Source of the DNA: Burkholderia cenocepacia
Lineage (GTDB): Bacteria > Pseudomonadota > Gammaproteobacteria > Burkholderiales > Burkholderiaceae
Length of the DNA stretch: 64,000 nt
Direction of reading: 5' to 3'
Assembly (NCBI RefSeq): GCF_014211915.1
Contig: NZ_CP060039.1
Coordinates: 2,170,001 to 2,234,000, forward strand
Part shown: positions 38,422 through 46,755 of the stretch, piece by piece
How positions within the stretch are numbered: position 1 is the stretch's first letter
Layout: each line of letters starts with the position of its first letter
The notes under the pieces: model-generated
What the model was told of the DNA's origin: nothing
What the model saw: the letters and a program-made list of their open reading frames with translations, nothing else
The model's database searches: none
Translations under genes and position numbers: made by a program

Positions 38422-39360
38422 CTATTGCGAAAGCGCGGCGTTGGCGGTGGTGCGTTCGATCATGTCGGCTACTTCCGCAGCCGTCGGCGCATAGGCGCCT
38501 GCATGTTCACAAGCGACGGCCGCGCACGCGCCCGCGTAGCGCAGATGCTCGGCGGCCGATGCCTCGGGGCGGGCGAGCTGGCTCGCGAGCCAGCCGCCGA
38601 TGCTCGCATCGCCGCAGCCAACCGTGTCAGCCACCTCGGCCGGGAACGCCGGCTGGAACAGCTCGGTATCGCGATGCAGCAGCTGCATGCCGGCCGCGCC
38701 GCGCGTGACGAGCATCGTCGCGTCGGGCGCCCATGCGCGCAACTGCGCGAGCGCGGCCGCTTCGTCGAGCTCGGGAAACAGCCCGCGCAGATCCTCGTCG
38801 GATACCTTGATCCAGTCGGCGAGCGCGGTCAGCCGGCGCAGCGTGTCGCGATACGACGGCGCGGCCATCGGCGCACGGAAGTTCGGATCGAACGAGATCC
38901 GCTTGCCGGCCGCCCGTGCGGCCTGCGCGAGTTCGATCAGGCGCGATGCGAGCGGCTCGCGCACGACGCCGAGCGAGCCGACGTGCACGATGTCGGCCGC
39001 GTCGAACGCGCCGACCGGCAAATCGGCCGGATCGAACGCGAGATCGGCGCTGTTTTCGCCGATGAAGAAATAGTGGGGCGGCTGCTTCGAGACGACCATC
39101 GCGAGCAGCGGTGCGCGGTCGACTTGCCGGATGAAACGCATGTCGAGCCCCGCGTCGGCGCTCTTGCGCATCAGCTCGTCGCCGAAGGTGTCGCGGCTGA
39201 CCGTGCCGGCGAAGGCCGTCGGCACGCCGAGTCGCGCGCCGACGCGCGCGACGTTCCAGCACGAGCCGCCGGCGACGCTGTGCCAGTGCTGCGCGTCGTC
39301 GCGGATGAAATCGGTCAGCGCTTCGCCGAACACGATCAGGCGGGGAAACGTCGTCGTCAT
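38422..39360 (-). CDS. PfkB family sugar kinase (fructokinase-like)
   Basis: A 312-residue ribokinase/fructokinase-fold enzyme. N-terminal IVFGEALTDFI, the GGSCWNVARVGARLG sugar-binding motif and the C-terminal DTVGCGDASIGGWLAS with the catalytic Asp (GCGD in place of GAGD). It is the last gene of the ABC sugar operon and probably phosphorylates the imported sugar, likely fructose or a related hexose. The true start ATG at 39360 is supported by the MTTTFPRLIVFGE beginning; earlier in-frame codons have no fold. Confidence 0.9.
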   Translation of the reverse strand: MTTTFPRLIVFGEALTDFIRDDAQHWHSVAGGSCWNVARVGARLGVPTAFAGTVSRDTFGDELMRKSADAGLDMRFIRQVDRAPLLAMVVSKQPPHYFFIGENSADLAFDPADLPVGAFDAADIVHVGSLGVVREPLASRLIELAQAARAAGKRISFDPNFRAPMAAPSYRDTLRRLTALADWIKVSDEDLRGLFPELDEAAALAQLRAWAPDATMLVTRGAAGMQLLHRDTELFQPAFPAEVADTVGCGDASIGGWLASQLARPEASAAEHLRYAGACAAVACEHAGAYAPTAAEVADMIERTTANAALSQ

Positions 39361-39502
39361 GTGGAAACCTTGTGCCGCGGCATCGCGCGCGGCCGTACAG
39401 CGGTTGATCTGAATCTGAACAGCCGGGCGGTGCGGGGCGTCGCGTGCGGCGACGCGGCCCGGCACTGCCCGGCCTCGCGGGCGATCGGTGTGATCGGCGC
39501 GA

Positions 39503-40447
39503 TCAGCGCGGGGAGCTCCAGCCCTTGTAGGTCTTCACGTTGTCGCGCGTGATCAGCGTCGGCTCGATCAGGATCATCGGATTGGCCGGCTTCTGGCCGT
39601 TCATGATCCCGTAGCCGACGTTGACGGCCTGCTGCGCCATCGCCCACGGGTCCTGGCTCGACGACGCTTGCACGAGCGTGTTCGACTTGAGTGCGACCTC
39701 GATGTCGGGCGCGCCGTCGACCGACGTGATCACGATGTTCGGGCGGTTCAGCTGTTTCGCCGCGAGATCGCTGCCGATCGCCTGCGGGTCGTTGATCGTG
39801 AACACGCCGTCGAGCTTCGGAAAGCGCGTCAGGTAGCCCTGCATCGCGTTCATCCCGCCTTCGCGGGAGCCCTTGCCGTCCTGGTCGCTCGACAGCAGCT
39901 TGATGCCCGCGTTTTTCGCGAGCACGGCCTTGCAGCCGTTCACGCGATCGATCACGGCCGACACCTGCGGGCCGTTCTCGATGATCACGTTGCCCTTGCC
40001 GTTCAGCTTCTTCGCGAGGTAGTCGCACGCGAGTTCGCCGGCCTTCACGTTGTTGGTCTGCACGGTCGCGTTCGCGCCGGCCGCCGCGACGTCCACCGCG
40101 ACGACCGTGATGCCGGCCGCCTGCGCCTTCTTCACCGCCGGCTCGATCGCCTTCGGGTCGGTCGCGTTGAGCAGGATCATGTCGACGTGCGCGGAGATGA
40201 AGTTGTCGATCTGCGTGAACTGCTTGTTCAGGTCGTAGTCGGCCGAGACGGCCGTGACTTTCGCATTCGGGTTGAGCTGCTTCGCGCGCGCTTCGGCGCC
40301 TTTCACGATCGTGACGAAATACGGGTTGCCGAGCGAGCCGACCGTGACGCCGATCGATTTCAGCGGCTTGTCGGCTGCATGGGCGGCGGCAGCGCCGAAG
40401 GCGAGTGCGCAGGCGACGGCGGTCAGGGCGGCGGTGTGCTTGAACAT
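39503..40447 (-). CDS. Sugar ABC transporter periplasmic binding protein (RbsB/FrcB type)
   Basis: A 314-residue Peripla_BP_4 protein. Signal peptide (MFKHTAALTAVACALAFGAAAAHA), then SIGVTVGSLGNPYFVTIVKGAEARA, the NATDPKAIEPAVKKAQAAGI loop, and DGKGSREGGMNAMQ near the hinge. It captures a sugar for the permease encoded 86 bases upstream. The wide gap to the kinase gene (142 bases) and large likely expression are usual for binding proteins. Confidence 0.92.
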   Translation of the reverse strand: MFKHTAALTAVACALAFGAAAAHAADKPLKSIGVTVGSLGNPYFVTIVKGAEARAKQLNPNAKVTAVSADYDLNKQFTQIDNFISAHVDMILLNATDPKAIEPAVKKAQAAGITVVAVDVAAAGANATVQTNNVKAGELACDYLAKKLNGKGNVIIENGPQVSAVIDRVNGCKAVLAKNAGIKLLSSDQDGKGSREGGMNAMQGYLTRFPKLDGVFTINDPQAIGSDLAAKQLNRPNIVITSVDGAPDIEVALKSNTLVQASSSQDPWAMAQQAVNVGYGIMNGQKPANPMILIEPTLITRDNVKTYKGWSSPR

Positions 40448-40533
40448 GTCGTTGTGTCTCCGTGAGGTCTGTTGGTGAACGCGCGCAGGAGGACCTGCCT
40501 GCGCGCCGATGGTTGAACGATGAGGGAAGGGAG

Positions 40534-41571
40534 TCAGGTACGGGCCGAGTCGCGCTGGCGATAGCGGTCGAGCGCGACCGCGCCGATGATCACCAGCCCC
40601 TTGATGATGTATTGCCAGATATCGGACACGCCGAGCAGCACGAGGCCGTTGGTCAGTACCGCGATGATCAGCGCGCCGATCAGCGTGCCGACGATCGAGC
40701 CGACGCCGCCGACGAAGCTCGTGCCGCCGAGGATCACCGCAGCGATCGCGTCGAGCTCGTACGACTGGCCGAGCTGCAGGCCGTTGGCCGCATACAGGCG
40801 CGCGGCCGACATCACCGCGCCGAGGCCGGCGAGCAGGCCCGACGCCGCATACACGAACATCTGGATCGCCCGTACGTTGATGCCCGACAGACGCGCGGCT
40901 TCCGGGTTGCCGCCGACCGAATAGATCCGCATCCCGAGCACCGTGCGGCGCAGGATGAACCACGAGATCGCGATCACCGCGCACGCGATCACGACGAGCC
41001 ACGGCACACCGAGGATCGAGCCGTTGCCGATGAACGCGAACGGCAGTTGCGGGTTGAACACGGTCGTGTCGTTGCCGATCAGGCGCGCGACGCCGCGCAC
41101 GGCCGTCATCGCGCCGAGCGTGACGATGAACGGCGGCAGGCGCAGGAACGAGATCAGCCCGCCGTTGATCGCGCCGAACACGAGGCCGACGATGAGCGCG
41201 AACGGCACGCCGAGCCAGCCCCAGCCGGGAATGGTCGATGCGATGAGCGCCGCGACGGCCGCGGCGGCGAGCACCGAACCGACCGACAGGTCGATGCCGC
41301 CCGTCAGGATCACGAACGTCATGCCGGCGGCGAGCACGATGTTGATCGATGCCTGCTGCGTGACGATCGACAGGTTCTGCAGCGTGAAGAAGCCGTCGGT
41401 CAGGAAGCCGAAGCCGACGCACAGGACCAGCAGCACCGGCAGCATGCCGGCCGTGCGGATCAGCGATTGCATGCGGGCGCGATGATCGGCGCCGCGCATC
41501 AGGGGCGTACGGTTGGCGACCGGGTGGGCGGTCGCGGAAGCGAGGTTCCGCTGCTTGGTCGGGTTGATCAT
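40534..41571 (-). CDS. Sugar ABC transporter permease (RbsC/FrcC type)
   Basis: A 345-residue BPD_transp_2 permease with 8-10 hydrophobic helices. Characteristic are GGIDLSVGSVLAAAAVAALIAS, GAINGGLISFLRLPPFIVTLGAMTAVRG, YSVGGNPEAARLSGINV and LDAIAAVILGGTSFVGGVGSIVGTLIGAL. It forms the channel with the dual-NBD ATPase 43 bases upstream. Confidence 0.93.
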   Translation of the reverse strand: MINPTKQRNLASATAHPVANRTPLMRGADHRARMQSLIRTAGMLPVLLVLCVGFGFLTDGFFTLQNLSIVTQQASINIVLAAGMTFVILTGGIDLSVGSVLAAAAVAALIASTIPGWGWLGVPFALIVGLVFGAINGGLISFLRLPPFIVTLGAMTAVRGVARLIGNDTTVFNPQLPFAFIGNGSILGVPWLVVIACAVIAISWFILRRTVLGMRIYSVGGNPEAARLSGINVRAIQMFVYAASGLLAGLGAVMSAARLYAANGLQLGQSYELDAIAAVILGGTSFVGGVGSIVGTLIGALIIAVLTNGLVLLGVSDIWQYIIKGLVIIGAVALDRYRQRDSART

Positions 41572-41614
41572 TTCGGTAGCCTGAAAGTGAGAGTGAAATG
41601 AAAAGGGGCGGCGC

Positions 41615-43168
41615 TCAGTGCGCGTCGGCCAGTTCGGCCTGCGAGCCGGTGGCGAGCGCGATGATCGCTTCCTGCGTGATCGGCGTATGCGTGTGGCCGC
41701 CGAGTTCGCCTGCGATCTCGCCTTCGCGCATCACGAGCACGCGGTCGGCGACGCCGATGATTTCCGGCAGTTCGCTCGAGATCACGATCACACCCACGCC
41801 GGCACGGGCCAGTTCGTTGATGATCCGGTAGATCTCGGATTTCGCGCCGATGTCGACGCCGCGCGTCGGTTCGTCGAGAATCAGCACGCGCGGCTTCGTC
41901 TCGAGCAGGCGCGACAGCAGTACCTTCTGCTGGTTGCCGCCGGACAGCGCGCCGACGTTGACGTTCGCGTGCGGCACCCGGATCGACAGTGACGCGATGG
42001 CGTCGCGCGCCCGTTCGGCGCCGCGCGCGAGGTCGAGCGCGCCGAGCCGCGCATCGCGGTTGCACACCGAGATGTTGATGTTGTCGCGCACGCTCATGTC
42101 GAGGAACAGGCCCTGGCGCTTGCGGTCTTCGGTCAGGTAGACGAGGCCCGCGTCGATCGCGTCGCGCGGCGAGTGCGCGCCGAACGTGCGCTCGCCCAGC
42201 TTCACGTCGCCGCGCACGCGTGGTTCGGCCCCGAAGATCAGCCGTGCGAGCTCGGTGCGGCCCGCGCCGACGAGCCCCGCGATGCCGAGCACTTCGCCGG
42301 CATGCAGGTCGAGGCTGCAGCCGCGCACGCGCGCGCCGTCGGCGATGTCGCGGACCGACAGCAGCAGGTGGCCGGGGTCGTACGGCGCGTGTTCCTTCTT
42401 GTAGAAACCGGAGATGTCGCGGCCGACCATCATCGCGACGAGCCGCTCGGCCGACAGCGCGGCGCGCTCCAGCGTGCCGACGTACGCGCCGTCGCGCAGC
42501 ACCGACACGCGGTCGGACAGCTCGTAGATCTCCGCCATCCGGTGGCTGATGTAGATGATCGCGAGGCCTTCCTCGCGCAACTGGCGGATCAGGCGGAACA
42601 GGTGTTCGGTTTCGCGCGACGACAGCGGCGTGGTCGGCTCGTCCATCACGAGGATGCGGGCGCGGGTGTGCACGGCGCGTGCGATTTCGACGAGCTGCTG
42701 TTCGGCGATCGACAGTGTGTCGACGAGCGTGTCGGGCCCGAACGGGGCGCCCAGGCGCGCGAGCACGTCCTGGCAGCCGCGCGCCATCGCCGCGCGGTCG
42801 ATCGTGCCCCAGCGCCGGTTGCCGCGGCGCAGTTCGCGGCCGACGTAGATGTTTTCCGCGACGGTCAGGTTCGGCGACAGGCACAGCTCCTGGTAGATCA
42901 CCGCGACGCCGGCATCGCGTGCGGCGAGCGGACCGTCGATCTCGATGCGTTGACCGTCGATCAGGATCTCGCCGCCGGCGTCGGCGCGGTAGGCGCCCGA
43001 CAGGATCTTCATCAGCGTCGATTTGCCCGCGCCGTTCTCGCCCATCAGCGAATGGATTTCGCCCGGATAGACGGTCAGGCTGACGTTGTCGAGCGCGCGT
43101 ACGGCCGGGAACGTCTTGCTGATCCCGCGCATCTCGAGCAGCGGGCGGGGCGACTCAGAACGCGACAT
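41615..43168 (-). CDS. Sugar ABC transporter ATPase (RbsA/FrcA type, two nucleotide-binding domains)
   Basis: A 517-residue protein with two ABC domains. First NBD: Walker A GENGAGKS (43-50), signature [14 protein letters not shown], Walker [11 protein letters not shown]. Second NBD: degenerate Walker [16 protein letters not shown], signature [16 protein letters not shown], Walker [14 protein letters not shown]. The ATG at 43168 lies 14 bases inside the end of the ROK regulator gene. This overlap ties repressor and transporter into one mRNA. Confidence 0.93.
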   Translation of the reverse strand: MSRSESPRPLLEMRGISKTFPAVRALDNVSLTVYPGEIHSLMGENGAGKSTLMKILSGAYRADAGGEILIDGQRIEIDGPLAARDAGVAVIYQELCLSPNLTVAENIYVGRELRRGNRRWGTIDRAAMARGCQDVLARLGAPFGPDTLVDTLSIAEQQLVEIARAVHTRARILVMDEPTTPLSSRETEHLFRLIRQLREEGLAIIYISHRMAEIYELSDRVSVLRDGAYVGTLERAALSAERLVAMMVGRDISGFYKKEHAPYDPGHLLLSVRDIADGARVRGCSLDLHAGEVLGIAGLVGAGRTELARLIFGAEPRVRGDVKLGERTFGAHSPRDAIDAGLVYLTEDRKRQGLFLDMSVRDNINISVCNRDARLGALDLARGAERARDAIASLSIRVPHANVNVGALSGGNQQKVLLSRLLETKPRVLILDEPTRGVDIGAKSEIYRIINELARAGVGVIVISSELPEIIGVADRVLVMREGEIAGELGGHTHTPITQEAIIALATGSQAELADAH

Positions 43169-44402
43169 GGTGGACCTCCTGCGAATCGGTGCGGGCGCCC
43201 TTGAGGATGCCGGCCCGCGGGGAGAAGTTGAAAAACATCGGCAGCGTGGCGGCGCCGATCGCGCCTGCGTCGGCGCCGAACGTGCCGCGCACGAGCACGG
43301 GCGTGCCGCGGGCCTCGGGCGCGGTGGCCACGAGCGCCGCGCGCAGGCGGGTCGTGACCGCGTCGAGCAGGCCTGCGTCGGTGTCGGCATCGAGCACGAC
43401 CACCGGCGCGTCGATCACGCACAGCACCGCGCGCAACGCCGGTGCGAGCGCGTCGACGCAGTCGTCGATCCATTCGTCGACGGCCGGCAGGCCGCGGGCG
43501 ATGCAGGCTTCGAGATCGGCACGGTTCTCGACCGTCTCGCCGTGATGGCGCAGGTGGCGCACGAGCGCATGCAGAGAGGCGCGTGCGAGCAGGATGTCCC
43601 ACGGGCCGCGCGGCGGCGGCGCGGAGGCCAGCCGGCTCGGCGGCACCGGAATCACCGCGATGTCGCCGGCATTGCCGGTCACGCCGCGCAGGCAGTCGCC
43701 GTCGATCGCGATGCCGCCGCCGATCGCCGGCCCGATGAACAGGTAGACGAAGTCGTCGCACTGCCGGCCGTATCCGTAGAACAGTTCGGCGATCGCGGCC
43801 GCGTTGCCGTCGTTCTCGCCGAATACGGGCAGCGACAACGTGCGGCCGAGGTCGGCGGCGAAATCGACGTCTTCCCACGCGCGAAACGTGTCGGGCGCGA
43901 GGCCGAGCTCGCGCATCCACGCGCCGAGGTTGTACGGCTGCGCGACGCCGACGCCGGTCAGGCGCGCGCGTTCATGGTCGGGGAGGAGGGCCTGCATCGC
44001 GTCGATGTCGTGACGCACGATCTCGAGCACGTCGGCGGGCGGGGGAAGCAGCGTGTCATGCGAGCGGCGGCCGAGCACGTCGCCCGCGAAGTTGACGAGC
44101 GCCGTCTCGATGCGCATCCGGTCGAGATGGACGCCGATGCCGAACGCACCGCGCGGATCGACGCGGATCAGCGATGCGGGCTGCCCGCGCTGGCCTTCGG
44201 TGCGGCCCGCGAATTCGATCAGCTTCGCGTCGGCGAGCGACCCGATGATGCTGCCGACCGCTGTACCCGTCATGTTCGCGAGACGGGCGAGGTCGGCCTT
44301 CGACGCGCTGCCGGCGCGGCGCAGCGTCTTCAGCAGCAGGCGCTCGTTGTAACGGCGCACGTTGGCCGAATTGCTTCCCTGGCCGAAGTGCGGGCTTCTC
44401 AT
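43155..44402 (-). CDS. ROK family transcriptional regulator of the sugar operon
   Basis: A 415-residue ROK repressor. N-terminal winged helix-turn-helix (about 10-75, [23 protein letters not shown]...[12 protein letters not shown]), then a sugar-kinase-like domain with [14 protein letters not shown] (glucokinase-like), the glycine-rich [16 protein letters not shown] and [11 protein letters not shown]. The zinc-binding cysteine cluster of many ROK proteins is not visible. GGAAGGAG five bases before ATG 44402 decides the start over the ATG at 44417. It heads the operon ROK-ATPase-permease-binding protein-kinase, the gene set of frc (fructose) operons. A 27-bp perfect palindrome 37 bases upstream is a good operator. 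Confidence 0.9.
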   Translation of the reverse strand: MRSPHFGQGSNSANVRRYNERLLLKTLRRAGSASKADLARLANMTGTAVGSIIGSLADAKLIEFAGRTEGQRGQPASLIRVDPRGAFGIGVHLDRMRIETALVNFAGDVLGRRSHDTLLPPPADVLEIVRHDIDAMQALLPDHERARLTGVGVAQPYNLGAWMRELGLAPDTFRAWEDVDFAADLGRTLSLPVFGENDGNAAAIAELFYGYGRQCDDFVYLFIGPAIGGGIAIDGDCLRGVTGNAGDIAVIPVPPSRLASAPPPRGPWDILLARASLHALVRHLRHHGETVENRADLEACIARGLPAVDEWIDDCVDALAPALRAVLCVIDAPVVVLDADTDAGLLDAVTTRLRAALVATAPEARGTPVLVRGTFGADAGAIGAATLPMFFNFSPRAGILKGARTDSQEVHHVAF

Positions 44403-44438
44403 GGCGTCTCCTTCCATGGTGCGCCGTTCGGCGGCGCA

Positions 44439-44465
44439 TTAAATAAATCACGTTGATTTATTTAA
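44439..44465. promoter_or_regulatory. Putative ROK operator: 12-bp perfect inverted repeat
   Basis: TTAAATAAATCA (44439-44450) and TGATTTATTTAA (44454-44465) are perfect inverted repeats around CGT, in an otherwise GC-rich sequence and 37 bases before the ROK gene start. AT-rich palindromes of this kind are the usual sites of ROK (NagC/Mlc/XylR) repressors, so this is probably the autoregulatory operator of the sugar operon. Confidence 0.75.
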
Positions 44466-44655
44466 CCGCGTGAGCGGCGGCCTGTCAGCCTAGGGAAATC
44501 CCGGTTTTTCTCCGACGGGAGATTCGTGCGGAGCGGAGTGAAGTGAAGGAATGAAGGTGCTGAACCGATCGAAGCACTGCGGGGCAGGGCGATGAGAGGG
44601 GATAGATATGCGATACGGAAATTCCGGAGCATGTCCGATTCCGGGGCCGGAAATG

Positions 44656-44684
44656 AAAAAAGGCCGGCAAAAGCCGACCTTTTT
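44656..44684 (-). terminator. Terminator of tRNA-Leu copy 1
   Basis: On the minus strand AAAAAGGTCGGC-TTTT-GCCGGCCTTTTTT forms a GC-rich stem with a T6 tail, 10 bases after the tRNA CCA end. Confidence 0.88.
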
Positions 44685-44694
44685 ATAAATCAAG

Positions 44695-44781
44695 TGGTGC
44701 CCAGGAGAGGACTCGAACCTCCACGATGTTGCCACCGCTAGGACCTGAACCTAGTGCGTCTACCAATTCCGCCACCTGGGC
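44695..44781 (-). tRNA. tRNA-Leu (anticodon CAG), copy 1
   Basis: An 87-base class II tRNA with encoded CCA. Acceptor stem GCCCAGG/CCTGGGC, D-arm GCGGAATTGGTAGACGC, anticodon stem-loop CTAGG-TTCAGGT-CCTAG with anticodon CAG (reads CUG), variable arm GGTGGCAACATC, T-arm GGAGGTTCGAGTCCTCTCC. CUG is a leucine codon heavily used in this genome. Identical to two further copies within 2 kb. Confidence 0.97.
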
Positions 44782-44812
44782 ACGTTTCGCTTGCTGCAGT
44801 GCGAAGACCGCT

Positions 44813-44840
44813 ATTCTAGCGTGCCCGGAGAATCTGTCAA
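44813..44840 (-). promoter_or_regulatory. Sigma-70 promoter of tRNA-Leu copy 1
   Basis: On the minus strand TTGACA (44840-44835), a 16-base spacer and TAGAAT (44818-44813), about 31 bases before the tRNA 5' end. The -35 is perfect, the -10 one base from consensus. Confidence 0.85.
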
Positions 44841-45005
44841 CAGAATTTGAGGGGCGGACGAAAATATTAATCTGGGCGGCATGATTGCCGAACCGGCGAG
44901 TGCATGGGCCTGTGACGGCGGAAGCGCCTTATCGATGTGCGGTGTGATGTCGACGGGGTAAATGCGTCGACGCGAGCGCGCATATCGATTTGTGCACCGG
45001 AAATG

Positions 45006-45034
45006 AAAAAAGGCCGGCAAAAGCCGACCTTTTT
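45006..45034 (-). terminator. Terminator of tRNA-Leu copy 2
   Basis: Same stem and T-tail as after copy 1, identical in sequence, 10 bases after the tRNA. Confidence 0.88.
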
Positions 45035-45044
45035 ATAAATCAAG

Positions 45045-45131
45045 TGGTGCCCAGGAGAGGACTCGAACCTCCACGATGTTGCCACCGCTAGGACCTGAAC
45101 CTAGTGCGTCTACCAATTCCGCCACCTGGGC
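45045..45131 (-). tRNA. tRNA-Leu (anticodon CAG), copy 2
   Basis: Identical 87-base gene to copy 1, exactly 350 bases away. The flanks (promoter and terminator) are also nearly identical over about 200 bases, so copies 1 and 2 arose by a tandem duplication. Confidence 0.97.
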
Positions 45132-45162
45132 ACGTTTCGCTTACTGCAGTGCGAAGACCGCT

Positions 45163-45190
45163 ATTGTAGCGTGCCGGCGAAGTCTGTCAA
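45163..45190 (-). promoter_or_regulatory. Sigma-70 promoter of tRNA-Leu copy 2
   Basis: On the minus strand TTGACA (45190-45185), 16-base spacer, TACAAT (45168-45163). Confidence 0.85.
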
Positions 45191-45242
45191 CACAATTTCA
45201 TCCGGAGCGGCAAAAATATTGCGCGCCTTGCGCCGCCGACCG

Positions 45243-46232
45243 TCACGCGCCGACCGGTTCCGCGCGCTTCGTCGTGAAATTCCAGCGCTGCGCCTGGCTC
45301 GTATCGACGCGGGCGGGCAGCAGCCCGGCCGCGAGGAACGTGTCGGCGATCTTCTGCTGTTCACTGAAGTTTTGCGTGACCACCGCGCGGACGAGATAGC
45401 TGCGTCGCGCATTCGCACGTGCAATCGTCGCGGCATCGAGCCCCCAGATCGGCGCGAGCGTGTTCGCGGCCTCCTGCGGATGGTCGCGCAGCCACGCGCC
45501 GGCGTGCGACAGTTGGTCGAACAGGATCTGGATGACATCGGGGCGCGCGGCGGCGAAGCTGCTCGACGCGAGGTAGTAGCGTTGGTACGACGCGAGTCCG
45601 TCGCCGTCGGCCAGAATCCGTACGTCGGGATTCCGGTCGACCGACGCGACATACGGATCCCACGTGATCCATGCGTCGACGCTGCCGCGCTCGAACGCGG
45701 CGCGGCCGTCCGCGGGTGTCAGGTAATGGATCGCCACGTCGGCGGGCGCGAGCTTCGCGCGGGCGAGCGCGGCAAGCAGCAGGTAGTGGCTGCCGGCCGC
45801 CTTCGTGACCGCGATACGCCGGCCGTTGAGATCGGCGAGCGTGCGCAGCGCGCTGTCCTGCTTGACGACGATCGCCTGCGCCTTCGGCGAAGGTGCCTCC
45901 TGCGCGACGTACACGAAACGCGCATGCGCGGCCTGCGCGAAGACCGGCACCGTATCGGCCACGTCCGCGCTGAAGTCGACGGCGCCGACGTTGAGCGCTT
46001 CGGTCAGCGGCAATCCGCTCGCGAATTCATGCCATGACACGCGCAGGCCGAGCGGCGTCAGCGCCTGCTCGAGCGTGCCGCGCGTCTTGAGCAGCGTGAT
46101 CAGTGTCGACGACTTCTGGTAACCGATGCGCAGCGTGGCCGGCGCGTTGTCGGCGTGCGCGCGGACACCGGCGGCAGCGAGGCCGGCGGCCAGCATCGCG
46201 CGCGCGAATGCGCGGCGGTTCATCGACGTCAT
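45243..46232 (-). CDS. Sulfonate-type ABC transporter periplasmic binding protein (SsuA-like), orphan
   Basis: A 329-residue SsuA/ThiY-type binding protein. Twin-arginine-like N-terminus MNRRAFARAMLAAGLAAAGVRAHA as export signal, then LRIGYQKSSTLITLLKTRGTLEQALTPLG, VSWHEFASGLPLTEALNVGAVDFS, and RRIAVTKAAGSHYLLLAALARA. No permease or ATPase is beside it; it sits alone between tRNA-Leu copies 2 and 3. The nearest plausible partners are ssuD and ssuC at 62.5-64 kb, whose operon has no ssuA directly upstream. It may supply the binding protein for that system (inference). Confidence 0.85.
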   Translation of the reverse strand: MTSMNRRAFARAMLAAGLAAAGVRAHADNAPATLRIGYQKSSTLITLLKTRGTLEQALTPLGLRVSWHEFASGLPLTEALNVGAVDFSADVADTVPVFAQAAHARFVYVAQEAPSPKAQAIVVKQDSALRTLADLNGRRIAVTKAAGSHYLLLAALARAKLAPADVAIHYLTPADGRAAFERGSVDAWITWDPYVASVDRNPDVRILADGDGLASYQRYYLASSSFAAARPDVIQILFDQLSHAGAWLRDHPQEAANTLAPIWGLDAATIARANARRSYLVRAVVTQNFSEQQKIADTFLAAGLLPARVDTSQAQRWNFTTKRAEPVGA

Positions 46233-46379
46233 GAAGGAAGCTCCTCGTTGGATGCGTTGAAAGCGAGGCGGCTAACGTAACAACGGGGAGCGCGATTGAT
46301 AACCGATAAATTCTGCTATCGATCGGAGCGGCCGACATAAGGGCCGAGGACGGGCACTCGCGATGCAAGCGCCGAAATG

Positions 46380-46409
46380 AAAAAAGGCCGGCAAAAGCCG
46401 ACCTTTTTT
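46380..46409 (-). terminator. Terminator of tRNA-Leu copy 3
   Basis: Same GGTCGGC/GCCGGCC stem with A-run and T-run flanks as copies 1 and 2, here with one extra A/T. Confidence 0.88.
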
Positions 46410-46419
46410 ATAAATCAAG

Positions 46420-46506
46420 TGGTGCCCAGGAGAGGACTCGAACCTCCACGATGTTGCCACCGCTAGGACCTGAACCTAGTGCGTCTACCAATTCCGCCAC
46501 CTGGGC
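46420..46506 (-). tRNA. tRNA-Leu (anticodon CAG), copy 3
   Basis: Third identical 87-base tRNA-Leu(CAG). The 3' flank with terminator matches copies 1 and 2, but the 5' flank differs beyond the promoter, so it is the older copy or diverged separately. Confidence 0.97.
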
Positions 46507-46542
46507 ACGTTTTGCAGTAGCTGCTTGCTGCAAAGAAGCGAA

Positions 46543-46570
46543 ATTATAGCGCCCCAATTATCCCTGTCAA
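46543..46570 (-). promoter_or_regulatory. Perfect consensus sigma-70 promoter of tRNA-Leu copy 3
   Basis: On the minus strand TTGACA (46570-46565), 16-base spacer, TATAAT (46548-46543): both hexamers match consensus exactly. Confidence 0.9.
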
Positions 46571-46755
46571 CACTTTTTTGCGATGCGCCGCAAACAGGCC
46601 GTCGCCGCGCGTGCTGGCGGCATTCCCGCCTTTTGGCGACACAGGCGGGTGATAGAATGACCCGCCGCCGTCAATATAGAACTGTCTGACGGACACCTCT
46701 ATGTTGATGCCGTGCACCATCAGTCAACGCAACGAGAACAATCATCGACAAACCC

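Noticed and set aside
44656..46570. Integrated element flanked by tRNA repeats
   Set aside because: No integrase, no att core beyond the tRNA itself, and the intervening gene has ordinary composition; simple duplication explains it.
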